Origin: Artemisia argyi
Taxonomy: Eukaryota; Streptophyta; Magnoliopsida; Asterales; Asteraceae
Reading direction: 5' to 3'
DNA: 64,000 nucleotides
NCBI GenBank assembly: GCA_030686995.1
Contig: CM060684.1
Span: 10,107,897 to 10,171,896, forward strand
Shown here one piece after another: positions 1 to 9,726 of this stretch; position 1 is the stretch's first letter; every line of letters starts with the position of its first letter. The position numbers were made by a program, and so were the translations under genes. The notes beneath the pieces are model-generated. The model saw only the letters and a list, made by a program, of their open reading frames with translations, searched no databases and had not been told where the DNA came from.

Positions 1-1691
1 TGTCCATGTTAAACACACTAATTTTTCACAAAATCAACTTAGAAGGTGGTATTCCACGGTTCATCGGGAATCTGACATTTCTAGACACTTTATTGTTTAT
101 CAATTGTGGACTTCGGGGGAGAATTCCAGATGTCTTCCACCAGCTGAGTAAACTGACAAGAATTGCATTGCATGAAAATAACCTTGTCGGTACCATGCCA
201 CGTTCTTTGTACAATCTTTCGTCTCTAGAAGAAGTAACTCTTAATAATAATAGACTTACTGGTAGACTACCTATAAACGTTGGTTTGATGCAGCCTCGTC
301 TTAAAAAAATTTCCTTGTCAGATAACCAGTTTACAGGTTCCCTTCCACCGTCCCTTCTCAGTTCTTCCGAATTAAAAGTCCTAGATGTAGCTCGAAATAA
401 TTTCTCAGGAAAACTAGTCATCACTTCTCGTAAAATTTGCAACCTTGTAATCGTATCACTTAGTTCTAATAGTTTTGGAAGTGGGGAAGATGATGATGAA
501 TTATTGAAGTTTGTAGATGCTTTGTCGATCTGCAGCTTTCTAAGGTATTTGGATATGTCCAATAATAGCTTTGGTGGAGTGATTCCACAATACTTTGGAA
601 ATATCATGTCTTCTCTTGAGGTGATAAATTTGGGGAACAACTTTCTTAGTGACACCATTCCAGATGTATTCAAGAATTGTGGAAGATTAGAGGGGCTTAT
701 TTTGAACGGAAATCAATTAGAAGGAGAGGTTCCAAGCTCTTTATCTAAATGTCAATCCTTAAAAGTTCTTGATTTGGGAAACAACAACTTAAATGGCACA
801 TTCCCAATATGGTCAAGAGACCTCCCAAAGTTGTCGGTTCTTGTCCTAAGATCAAACAATTTTCAAGGTCCCATTGAAACGTCTTCTACAACACAACTCC
901 CATTTTCAAGTCTGCGAGTCCTCGACTTATCTCATAATGGGTTTGTAGGCCATCTCCCTGGGAAATATCTTCAGAATTTCAATTCCATGAAGGATGCCCC
1001 AAAGAAGAGCTCAAAACCAGAATACTTGACCGTAAGTGGAAGGACTTACGAGGTCATAATTGTGGTAAAAGATTTGGAACTCTTATTTCAAAAACTTTTG
1101 GTTGACTACATTGTTGTAGATCTATCTCATAATAGATTTGAAGGAGTGATTCCAAATGTCATTGGTAGCCTTAGCTCATTGAAAGTGCTTAATTTATCTC
1201 ACAACGGCCTTTATGGTCGAATCCCGAGTGCTCTAGGTAATCTCTCTAATATCGAATCCTTAGACCTATCTTGGAACCAATTCACAGGTGAGATCCCTCA
1301 AAGACTTGCAGACATAAGGGGTCTTGCAGTCTTAAATCTTTCACATAACCATCTTGTGGGACGTATTCCACACGGGAAACAATTCAACACATTTGATGTA
1401 AACTCATTTGGAGGGAATTCGGGACTTTGTGGATTTCCATTACCCAAAAAGTGTGAGAATCCAAGTACCCCAAATGTTAAAGTTGATGGTGATGAAGAGG
1501 ACGAGGAGAGTCGATTTACATGGAAAGTAGTCATGTTGGGATATGGATGCGGAACCTTTCTTGGATTAGTGTTGGGATATCTCATGCTGTCAACCGGAAG
1601 ACCAAAGTGGTTTAATGCAAATGTGGATGCAATAGAACGTATGATCCACACAAGGCGAAACAAGAGAAGATTCAGGTATATCGGGAAATGA
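1..1691 (+). CDS. LRR receptor-like protein, copy A (5' end outside window)
   Basis: This is the C-terminal 561+ residues of a plant receptor-like protein: leucine-rich repeats outside the cell, one membrane span and a short tail without a kinase. The frame is open from the first bases, and it aligns with copy C (23,384-25,921) from that copy's residue 187 onward, so the start lies to the left. Visible parts are LRR units, the cap motif GNSGLCGFPLPKKCE, an acidic stretch (DGDEEDEESR), a span around VVMLGYGCGTFLGLVLGYLM, and a basic tail ending FRYIGK. Compared with copy C it lacks 97 residues, in frame, near 524-536. RLPs of this class act in pathogen sensing or development together with kinases such as SOBIR1; that role is known for the family, not shown here. 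The reading frame has no visible break, so it may be functional. Confidence 0.85.
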   Translation, partial: SMLNTLIFHKINLEGGIPRFIGNLTFLDTLLFINCGLRGRIPDVFHQLSKLTRIALHENNLVGTMPRSLYNLSSLEEVTLNNNRLTGRLPINVGLMQPRLKKISLSDNQFTGSLPPSLLSSSELKVLDVARNNFSGKLVITSRKICNLVIVSLSSNSFGSGEDDDELLKFVDALSICSFLRYLDMSNNSFGGVIPQYFGNIMSSLEVINLGNNFLSDTIPDVFKNCGRLEGLILNGNQLEGEVPSSLSKCQSLKVLDLGNNNLNGTFPIWSRDLPKLSVLVLRSNNFQGPIETSSTTQLPFSSLRVLDLSHNGFVGHLPGKYLQNFNSMKDAPKKSSKPEYLTVSGRTYEVIIVVKDLELLFQKLLVDYIVVDLSHNRFEGVIPNVIGSLSSLKVLNLSHNGLYGRIPSALGNLSNIESLDLSWNQFTGEIPQRLADIRGLAVLNLSHNHLVGRIPHGKQFNTFDVNSFGGNSGLCGFPLPKKCENPSTPNVKVDGDEEDEESRFTWKVVMLGYGCGTFLGLVLGYLMLSTGRPKWFNANVDAIERMIHTRRNKRRFRYIGK

Positions 1692-2212
1692 AGTTGGGTA
1701 CTGAATATTGCGTGTTTCACATGTTTTCCTATAGCTAGAATGTTTTAAAAAGATAGACAAAGATTTTCAAATAATGTTGTTTTAGATTCGGGAGGATCAT
1801 GCATCTATGTAAGGTTTGAGGATATGTATATTTAACTAATTGAAAAGGTTTGTTGGTTAATGTAATTGGTCAGTGGGTGATCATGTGTTAAAATGTCATT
1901 ATGATGTTGAATCTTACTAGTAAATCAGTTTGTTTTTGTATATATATGATGGTCTTACGTACACAGTGGCAGGCCAGAAGCTAAACTAAGTGGTTCCTGG
2001 CTAGTGGCTACCATCTAGCTAGGACATGCCTAAATCCGCCTGTGGGCCCTTACAACCATAGTGATCGACAATTATTAGATCTTAACTATTTATAAAGCAT
2101 GAATGCCGTCCTTTAAATTAAAAATTTCTTAAATAAAAGAAGAAGATCAAAGAACATAAGAACATATGGTTGGACTTTTAATTCTAAAACCTTCTTATAA
2201 TACTGCTCCTTA
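1692..2212 (+). repeat. 3' flank of RLP copy A, duplicated downstream of copy C
   Basis: About 520 bp after the stop codon match 25,922-26,421 with only small differences. The RLP copies therefore arose by duplication of a block that included 3' UTR and downstream DNA. The match resumes at 3,137-3,185 after an inserted Helitron. No gene is seen here. Confidence 0.8.
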
Positions 2213-3136
2213 TCTATACTACTATAATGAAAAAATGATCAACCTTGAAAGTTGAGTCTTGAAAGTTGAGTATTAAAAGTTAAATGTGAGAGAAAATTAA
2301 TACTCTAATAAAAATACCCGTTACTTAAAAGTAAAATAATTTATTAACATTTTACTACCAATTAAAAACATATCTATCAAATTAAATACAACCAATTAAA
2401 CACAAACCGGGTTTACGCGGTAATTTGACCCGTTTTCGACCCGACCTAGCAAGTTGACCCAGTTTAAATCAACCCATTTTTCGACCGGAGTGGTTCAACC
2501 GTTTGAACTACCCGGGTCGAACCGGGTTTCAAAACATTATCCATTACTTAAAATTACAATAATTTATTCACGTTGTACAACCAATTAAAAACATATCTAC
2601 CAAATTAAATACAACCATTAAAACACAAACCGGGTTGACCCGGGATGCTTCAAACCCGGCGGATTGACCCAGTTTAATTTGACCCGTTTTCGACCCAACC
2701 TATCAAGTTAACCCGGTTTAAATCGACACATTTTTCGACCAGAACGGTTCAACGGGTTGAACCACCCGGGTCGAACCGGGTTTCAAAACATTATCCTTTA
2801 CTTAAAAGTACAACGATTTATTCACATTGTACAACCAATTAAAAAATATATCAACCAAATTAAATACAACCAATTAAAACACAAACCGAGTTGACCCGGG
2901 ACGCTTCAAACACGGCGGATTGACCCGGTTTAATTTGACCCATTTTCGACCCAACCTAGCAAGTTGACCCGTTTAAATCGACCTATTTTTTGACCGGAAC
3001 GGTTCAACCGGTTGAACCACCCGGGTCGAACCGGGTTTCAAAACATTATTTTTCGTTTATAACCTATAAACTTTTTTTTATCAATAAACTATTTGTCGCT
3101 ATAAAATCCCGTTGCTATGCACAGGTACTCATCTAG
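2213..3136 (+). mobile_element. Non-autonomous Helitron (924 bp)
   Basis: The element begins TCTATACTACTATAATG and ends CATCTAG, with host A on the left and host T on the right. This is the TC...CTRR, A^T signature of Helitrons. The paralogous flank of copy C (26,415-26,430) reads straight across the same point (CCTTA|TAAATAAAA) and so is an exact empty site. A weak stem precedes the 3' end (CCGTTGC / GCACAGG, 5 of 7 pairs). It has no Rep/helicase coding and is filled with three tandem units rich in GACCCG-type words, so it must be mobilised in trans. Confidence 0.85.
2321..3047 (+). repeat. Three tandem units inside the Helitron
   Basis: Units start with TTACTTAAAA at 2,321, TTACTTAAAATTAC at 2,544 and TTACTTAAAAGTAC at 2,798, and are about 223, 254 and 249 bp long. 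Each ends with CCGGGTTTCAAAACATTAT. Each unit carries several GACCCG/CGGGTC words. Internal minisatellites of this kind are known in plant Helitrons. Confidence 0.8.
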
Positions 3137-3185
3137 TAAATAAAAAATAACAAGCATATCTTTACTACATTTTACTTTGCTCTAA

Positions 3186-3442
3186 GAGCATGGGTAAGTT
3201 GACCCGAGTTATACCATAACTCACCGCCACGTCAGCGTTAACTTCCCTTTGCCATTACGTTAACTTTAAGGGGCGGTAAGATAACTCACCTGAGTTATGG
3301 CTTAACTTCATTGCGTTATCATATAACTCATCCCCAAAAGTGTAATTTTTTTATTTATTTATTATTTTTTATTTTTTTTAGAATGCTTCTTAACGTGCGT
3401 TATGCCTATAACTCACCAAGTTAACTTCCTTGTTAACGTGCG
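3186..3442 (+). mobile_element. Truncated PIF/Harbinger-like MITE
   Basis: The left end GAGCATGGGTAAGTT follows host TAA. The copy C flank continues differently at exactly this point (CTCTAACAATA). Short inverted words (TAACTCACC, GAGTTATGG) recur inside. No matching right terminus is present: the sequence runs directly into RLP copy B at 3,443, so the element is cut at that junction. Assignment rests on one terminus and the TAA flank. Confidence 0.5.
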
Positions 3443-3853
3443 TTAGACCTGTCTTGGAACCAATTCACAGGTGAGATCCCTCAAAGACTTGCAGACATAA
3501 CGGGTCTTGCAGTCTTAAATCTTTCACATAACCATCTTGTGGGACGTATTCCACAAGGAAAACAATTCAACACATTTGATGTAAACTCATTCGGAGGGAA
3601 TTCGGGACTTTGTGGATTTCCATTACCCAAAAAGTGTGAGAATCCAAGTACCCCAAGTGATAAAGTTGATGGTGAAGAAGAGGACGAGGAGAGTCGATTT
3701 ACATGGAAAGTAGTCATGTTGGGATATGGATGTGGAACCTTTCTTGGATTAGTGTTGGGATATCTCATGCTGTCAACCGGAAGACCAAAGTGGTTTAATG
3801 CAAATGTGGATGCAATAGAGCATATGATCCACACAAGGCGAAACAAGAGATGA
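3443..3853 (+). pseudogene. RLP copy B, C-terminal fragment
   Basis: The sequence from TTAGACCTGTCTTGGAAC onward matches codons for the last two LRRs, the GLCGFPLPKKCE cap, acidic stretch, membrane span and tail of copies A and C. There is no upstream LRR, signal peptide or start codon. A substitution in an AGA codon creates TGA at 3,851-3,853, which removes the last seven residues. It is closer to copy C than to copy A: it shares the GEEEDEES stretch and the 3' flank details. Its 3' flank (3,854-4,085) also matches that of copy C. This is a non-functional stub. Confidence 0.9.
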
Positions 3854-4085
3854 TACAGGTATATCGGGAAATGAAGTTGGATACTGAATATTACGTGTTT
3901 CACAGGTTTTCCTATAGAATGTTGATAGACAAAGATTTTCAAATAACGTTGTTTTTTATTTGGGAGGATCATGCATCTATGTAAGGTTTTGAGGATATGT
4001 ATATTTAACTAATTGAAAAGGTTTGTTGGTTAATGTAATTGGTCAGTGGGTTATCATGTGTTAAAATGTCATTATTATGTTAAAT

Positions 4086-4785
4086 TGTCATTATGAGTTT
4101 ATCTTGGTATTTTATAAACAAAAAGGACATTGTAACACCATTTGAAGCAGGTAAAGTTGGGGTTCCCTTGCCCCTACATAGTTCCGTCCATGTTAGAAAG
4201 TAAAGTTATGATTGGAGAGTATAAGTTAAGAAGTATTGATTTCAATTTTCAAACAAAATTATACTTGACAATGATTGACTAAATTAGCTCACTGAAGAAT
4301 ACACATAGATTATTAATGCATAAATAACAATGGTACATAACAAGCTCGTGTAAGCTCATAAGTGTCAAAATAAGCCGGACATTCTGAGCTTATGAAAATT
4401 CGAGTTTCAAGTTTCAACTATTTACATCTATAAAATATAAAGATTATTTAGTTGATTATACTTTGATTTGTAAGTTGGCATTTTTTGTACTTGTAAATTA
4501 AAGTAACAATCTCATGCTAGATATATCATGAATACATATATGTGAGAGTTGACTTTTAAACCTGTAACCATTTAAGTTGTGAAGCAATCTCACTTCACAT
4601 AAGTACTGCTATTTTTTTTTTTTTTTTTTTAAATTAATTGCCTTACTTATGTAGGTCTACTATACTAGTTCCAATTTCCTCGACTATATTTCATCCGGCT
4701 GGTTAAAATATTAAAGTGATAATGATGTATATGCATAATTTGATGTTATTAAAAGGGTAGTTAAAAAAAAATTATCAAGCTATTA
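4086..4785. other. Intergenic, no gene seen
   Basis: AT-rich DNA between RLP copy B and the MULE. It holds a 22-bp T run near 4,611-4,632 and no supported reading frame or transposon end. Confidence 0.6.
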
Positions 4786-4794
4786 TTAATTATA

Positions 4795-5023
4795 GGGAAA
4801 AATGTCCAGAAATATATCAAACTTGCCACCTTTTGCTTTTGTATACCATGAACTTTTTTTTCTTCCTATTGTAACTATAAACTTTCTTAATATTGCTTTT
4901 GTATCCTAAAATGGCCAATTAGCTGACGTGGCATGGATTAGTGATCCTAATTACCCTTACTTAATCACATTTCACGTTTTTTATACTTTGGGTGTGTTTT
5001 GAACATATACCATACTTTGGGGG
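4795..5023 (+). repeat. MULE left terminal inverted repeat
   Basis: About 229 bp that match the reverse complement of 13,464-13,690 with scattered differences. Shared words include GCTGACGTGGCATGG and ACTTAATCACATTT. It sits directly after the left TTAATTATA. Confidence 0.9.
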
Positions 5024-5204
5024 GTTTACACTTACTTAATCACTTATAAACGTTTTACCCCAACATAATTTTCCCCCAAATCCACAATCGCGATATTTTC
5101 ACACATAAACCCTAAATTCACCTCATCAAATATTTAATCAGATTGTACAAATGGTGTGTGTTGTCATATTTCAGGTATGTATTAGTCACAATATTTTGTG
5201 TTAT

Positions 5205-5633
5205 CACTACAAAAAATAGTGCTATTCTCCACACTTATTTTGCCACGGTATGATTAACTGTGGACTTTTTTTTATATGGATAATAATTTTGCTACATTTA
5301 TAAGTTTGACAAATATTTAAAAAACAATCCACATATATAAGTGTGTACAATTAAAATAAAGCTACACTTATAAGTGTAGCAAATGTCTCCACTCTCCACA
5401 CTTTTATTTTTGAACATTTTTTGCAATTTTGCCACACTTTTAGATGTGGACATTCAAAAAATGTTTCCACACTTTTAACCATGGATAATATCTCCACACT
5501 TATATGTGTAGCAAAATTTGTCACACATATTATTACCACACTTGAGAAAGTGTGGTATCAATAATTTTACACATTTTTAAATGTGGCTATTTAGCCTTTA
5601 AAATGTGAAGAATTCAACTAGTTTTTTGTAGTG
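5205..5633 (+). mobile_element. CACTA-type MITE (429 bp)
   Basis: The ends are CACTACAAAAAATAG and, inverted, CACTACAAAAAACTAG, flanked by the 3-bp duplication TAT (5,202-5,204 and 5,634-5,636). Both features are typical of CACTA/En-Spm elements. The interior is built of repeated words around CCACACTT and AAGTGTGG, like subterminal transposase-binding repeats. It lies between the MULE left TIR and the PB1-like coding part, probably in an intron. It has no coding capacity. Confidence 0.88.
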
Positions 5634-5784
5634 TATTATTAATTTGTTCACAAACCCTAAATGGTTATTGTTCTATTTTTACCCTAACACGTTATTGTTG
5701 TCCTTTTTGAAACAGGATGATACCTGGTACGAATTTGCATCAATTTGATGTTTGGAATGATGGGTACTTTGCACATTTACCTTT

Positions 5785-8035
5785 TTTTTTTTGGTAAAAG
5801 GTCAACGACCCGGTAAATATATTACTCCAAAAAGCATTTAAGTACAACGGATATGGGTGAATCCCATATCTCAGCCCGTTACATTAGCGAAAAGCTTACA
5901 TAACAAGATACTTCCTATTTTCTAAACAAGAAAACAAACCACTAACCACATGATAACAAAACACTCTGACAAAAATATAGACTAGTTCCTACGACCTTGG
6001 AGATTAAAGTCATAAATGGCATTAAGAGCATCCAAATTCCCTGGAAGATCATAAATTTGCTTCGAATAATCATCATAGTCGTCAAACTCATCTTCACGCT
6101 CATGACCACCACCAAAAAGATTTGCTGATTCGTCGAAAGTATTAAGAACCTCATCATCATCACTATCAGAAACCACAACCTCACCCACCTTTGAAAATGG
6201 GTTAGCCCTCTTAATGGAAGAGGTAGACGGAATAGGATGGCCATCATTATCCACAAGCTTAGCTTTCCCATCAATAAGTCGCTTTTCAAGCTTCCCAATT
6301 TTCTTAACGATAGGAGTAGAACCAACTTCCATTGTTCCCATTAAATCACTCACAAGCGGTTCTTGTGATCCATTACCATTTAACGACTCATCCATATTAA
6401 CTTCCATTGTACGACCAGAATCCACATCCTTGTTGGTGTCAATAGTAGGAATACCAAAAGCATCCGTATCATCCATATTAAGAGCATCAAATTGGTTAGA
6501 TGTAGAAATCTTCGTTCCACTAGAAGTAGCCATATCAGAATTCTTCTTCTTAGTGCCATCCACTTTCTTAGGTTCAGGAGGAGTCTTTTTGGGTTGATAC
6601 TGAAAGTGCTTACCCACAACAGGTTTAGTAAACCCTCCTTGGCCCGGAATTGTAGGACCACCTTGCTTTCCTTTCTTCTTGTTATTGACAGTCTTGAAAC
6701 CATCATTAACAGGCTTAGTAGGTTGAACAGGAGGTATAACAACTTTAGGACATTCAGTCAGAGTATGACCAAATATCTTACACTTATCACAACGAGGTGG
6801 TTTCCACTCATATTCAACCCGTATCTTCTCAATAGTCACACCCGACCCATCAAGTAAAGGTATCTCAACAATGAGGCTATCCCTAAGCACCTCATCCGAC
6901 TTCACTTCAATCATGCATCTACCAAAACTACTACGGCCTCATGATTCTTTGCACATTTGGCTGGTATAAGCATCTAACCGTTTGGGTGTACCAATCAATG
7001 TGGCAAGAAGACTAAGACCATCATCAGAAAACATAGCAAGAGGAACATCATGGAATTTAACCCACACTGGAATGTTAGTCAAATCCTCTTTAAGTAAATT
7101 GGTGTTCAATGTCCATGGTTTATGAATAATAGGTACATTTCTAATTAACCAAGGACCGTTTTCAAGAACATCATCAACACCTTTCTTTGAATTGAACTTA
7201 AAGAAAAAGAAACCCTTTGCATTCATCATTACCTTATGGATACCATACTTAGCCCACGCATTACGTACAAAATAATCAACAACAGGAAACGCAAGGCATT
7301 GACCAAGGAAATACCCATACAAAGTATTCTCAAACCTAGTGTTCACCTCTTCAACCACTTTCATCGGGACAGAAAGATCCACACCATTAGCTTTCTTACT
7401 ACACTCCAACGTACGAAAGTTTGACGTGTGTTTCTTAGGTTCATCAGAAGTTACTATAGCACCCACAAAAGAAACCGTCTTCCCATTGGTAGTACTCAGA
7501 GTAGTAGGCTGTTTTAGAGTACTTGGAGTGTTTTTTAAAGCAGCACCCTGAGGTAACGAAGTAGAAAGAGCCTTAACATGATTTTTCTTAGCATCAAGGA
7601 AATCTTCGAAAGATTGATATTGTACAGGCTCTATTCCACCCTCGTTTAGAGATACACCCTTAGAGGCATCCATGGTAACATTAGCATATGAATCAAGTGA
7701 AACCGGCTTCACTTGTTCAGGAACACGTACATCACATGGTAAAGGGGCTGTTTGTTCATCACCACCATTACCACCAAAAGAGTTAACCATGTTGCTCAAA
7801 CTGGATGCAGCCGAAGGGAACTCCGTTTCCATGGTCGAACGATCAACAACATCACCTGACCCACTACCCTTTTTCATCTTCTCTTTATCACCCCCTCCAC
7901 CCGAATCCAAGAAACTTGACTTCAACATAACAGCAGCACCATTATTCAGATCCGTACTCGCTCCATCCCCACCAGACACATCCTCCTTATACTTACTAGT
8001 AACATCAGATGTGTTCTTGTTCTTGGAAGCATCGG
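5785..8035 (-). mobile_element. LINE-type insertion with ORF1 only
   Basis: The insert is flanked by a 16-bp direct repeat TTGCACATTTACCTTT (5,769-5,784 and 8,036-8,051). A T run sits at its left end, which is a poly(A) tail on the minus strand. It interrupts the MULE PB1-like frame exactly at the repeat. The minus strand carries an ORF1 (DUF4283 plus zinc knuckle) and then about 190 bp of 3' UTR ending in the tail. No endonuclease or reverse transcriptase follows ORF1. The 5' end lies inside ORF1 with no ATG, so the copy is 5'-truncated. Confidence 0.85.
5982..8033 (-). pseudogene. LINE ORF1: DUF4283 and CCHC zinc-knuckle protein
   Basis: This is a nucleic-acid-binding ORF1 protein of plant LINEs. 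The frame is open from the truncated 5' end at 8,033 to 5,982, broken once by TGA at 6,939-6,941. Domains in order: a low-complexity Ser/Gly/Lys leader; a DUF4283 block (FVRNAWAKYGIHKVMM to LTNIPVWVKFHDVPL); the segment leading into YEWKPPRCDKCKIFGHTLTEC (CX2CX4HX4C knuckle); an acidic, Ser-rich tail ending IYDFNLQGRRN. In complete elements ORF1 is followed by an ORF2 with APE endonuclease and reverse transcriptase; neither is present. The TGA lies where a Trp is expected (KES*GRSSFGRC), so it looks like a G-to-A nonsense change. Confidence 0.85.
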
Positions 8036-9201
8036 TTGCACATTTACCTTTAAGGTATAAAGATGGTGTTATTCTTAATGTGGCTGCTGTGAGAATGCCT
8101 TATGAAAAGTTTGCTGAAATTTTGGAAAAACAAGCTGGTAATTACTTTCAAGGTTTGTACTACAGAGTTCCTAATGTTGAATTGGAGAACGGTTTAGTTA
8201 GAGTAAGTAATGATAAGGAAAATATTTTAGGAAACTGAAATATGCAGTTTCATGTTCACTATGTTCATTGAATGCACTATTCCTTTCAACTCTGCAACTG
8301 CAAAAGCACCTCTATATTAGCAAGAATCTTCACTATTAAACTTGTGACTCTATATAAACCTATGATCCTCAGCAAGTACTTGCACTATATAATCAACCAA
8401 AGTCTATATCTTTGTGCATACCATCACCAACTGACCAACTCATGTCCAAATGGATCCCAACAACAACAAAGGTATTACTAACTGTTTTAACATGTATATA
8501 TGTCTGTTTTGATTATTGTTTTGATTAGTTGTTGTTTTCTTAACACTTTTTTTTGTAGAAATAACTTGCATTTCTAGTGACAGTTCTCAGGCCAAGTCAT
8601 GTACTCCACCTTCATATGCCATTGAAGAAACATCTAGTGACAGTTCTGGATGGACGAATTACTTTCCAAAAATTGAAAGTCCAAAACCATTGAAAGTGTC
8701 TTCAAAGATGGCTGATAGCAGTTCCAACTTGACAAAAGAATATGAAGATAAATAGGCTTTTGTTGCTAGGGAGAAGGTATTGGGTCTGGCAGCTCCAACA
8801 AAATGGGGAGACTTTGGTATCAAAGTATGGGAACCAAAACTTCCCAATGATCAAAAGGGAAGGGGAATAAAAATATGGGTTAAATTGATGACTCTCATAA
8901 AGCTATGCTATTTGGTTACAAGATTTGTATGTATTGACCATGGTTTAGGTGTATAACTTAAACCACGCCCTAAAATAAAACACTTGTAGCCCCTACTTTG
9001 AATCAATGAACTCTTTTTCTAAATCTTATAAACAGAATTCATATAGGAAGCAAGACAGATTAAGGATTTCATTTCAAACTAAGTTAGCATCCAAAGTTAC
9101 AAAACACTACATTAAAGGGATCATGGCTTTCTTATCATCTACCTACTACAACTTACATTCCCATAATCAACATACCATGACCACACCTGTCATTGCTTAC
9201 A

Positions 9202-9627
9202 CTACTTGGATAGTGACAAACCTATCCAAACACAGATTATGCACAAACATCCTAACATTACCATAAACAACCTATCATACAATTCTAACTTTGCCTTCCC
9301 AGTCATCAACTCATGCTCCAAGGTTGACTTTGGAGCCTTCAACTCTTCCTCCAATCTCGACTTCTCCAAAGCAATTGCCTCGATCATTGGTCCATTATCC
9401 CTTCCTCTTTGCCTTTGAAAAAACCCAAATACCAGGTCTTTGTAGTATTGGCTAGGAAGGTCATCATCTAGAAACTCATAGACTCGACAAATATCACATT
9501 TCACATACCTCTTACCTGGATTTGCACGTGAGGTTGATGTTTGAACCCTTAATTGACGATTGCAGTTGCAAAAGAATTCAAGGTTGCCTCCAATTAAGCG
9601 CGATTGGGCAGAACAAGAAGTACTCAT
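9202..9627 (-). CDS. GRF-type zinc finger protein with C-terminal membrane span
   Basis: 141 residues from a single exon, starting at an ATG on the minus strand. Residues about 18-60 hold a GRF-like zinc finger (FFCNCNRQLRVQTS...RYVKCD..CRVYEFLDDD) followed by the conserved LPSQYYKDL. A charged coiled-coil-like stretch (EAIALEKSRLEEELKA) follows, then a hydrophobic C-terminal segment (LFMVMLGCLCIICVWIGLSL) suggesting a tail anchor. GRF fingers bind nucleic acid in other proteins. Small GRF proteins with a terminal membrane span are common in plant genomes and are often linked to MULEs. It faces the PB1-like gene inside the same MULE. A two-exon relative lies at 42,149-42,762. Function is unknown; the frame is intact. 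Confidence 0.75.
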   Translation of the reverse strand: MSTSCSAQSRLIGGNLEFFCNCNRQLRVQTSTSRANPGKRYVKCDICRVYEFLDDDLPSQYYKDLVFGFFQRQRGRDNGPMIEAIALEKSRLEEELKAPKSTLEHELMTGKAKLELYDRLFMVMLGCLCIICVWIGLSLSK

Positions 9628-9726
9628 TTTTTAGGGTTCTTGAAAAAAATTTGTGGACCGTTTAGGATTGAGGGGAAGAGGGAAAAGGGGATTAAGTGAT
9701 GGTGTTAGGTTACAAGTTATAAAAAT

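Larger units (their letters stand above)
5717..8956 (+). pseudogene. PB1-like domain gene of the MULE, split by a LINE
   Basis: A frame starting ATGATACCTGG at 5,717, after a possible acceptor (AAACAG), runs to 5,784 and resumes after the LINE at 8,036, ending at TGA 8,238. The product aligns with the PB1-like region at 42,977-44,611: FDVWNDGYF...LRYKDG opposite the HYNGVF...LRYEYGREI region, and VPNVELENGLVRV opposite IPELDIDSGGLKI. PB1-like domains are found at the N terminus of many plant MULE transposases. A further open stretch, probably another exon, runs 8,559-8,956 with one in-frame TAG (8,752-8,754). It is rich in Ser and acidic residues and ends about 245 bp from the facing GRF gene. 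With the LINE, the early TGA and the TAG it cannot be intact. Confidence 0.7.

Noticed and set aside
26..673. Antisense frames across the RLP copies (also 1,298-1,720, 3,481-3,972, 24,586-24,903, 25,528-26,019)
   Set aside because: They mirror the LRR codon pattern of the sense strand and occur at the same place in every copy.
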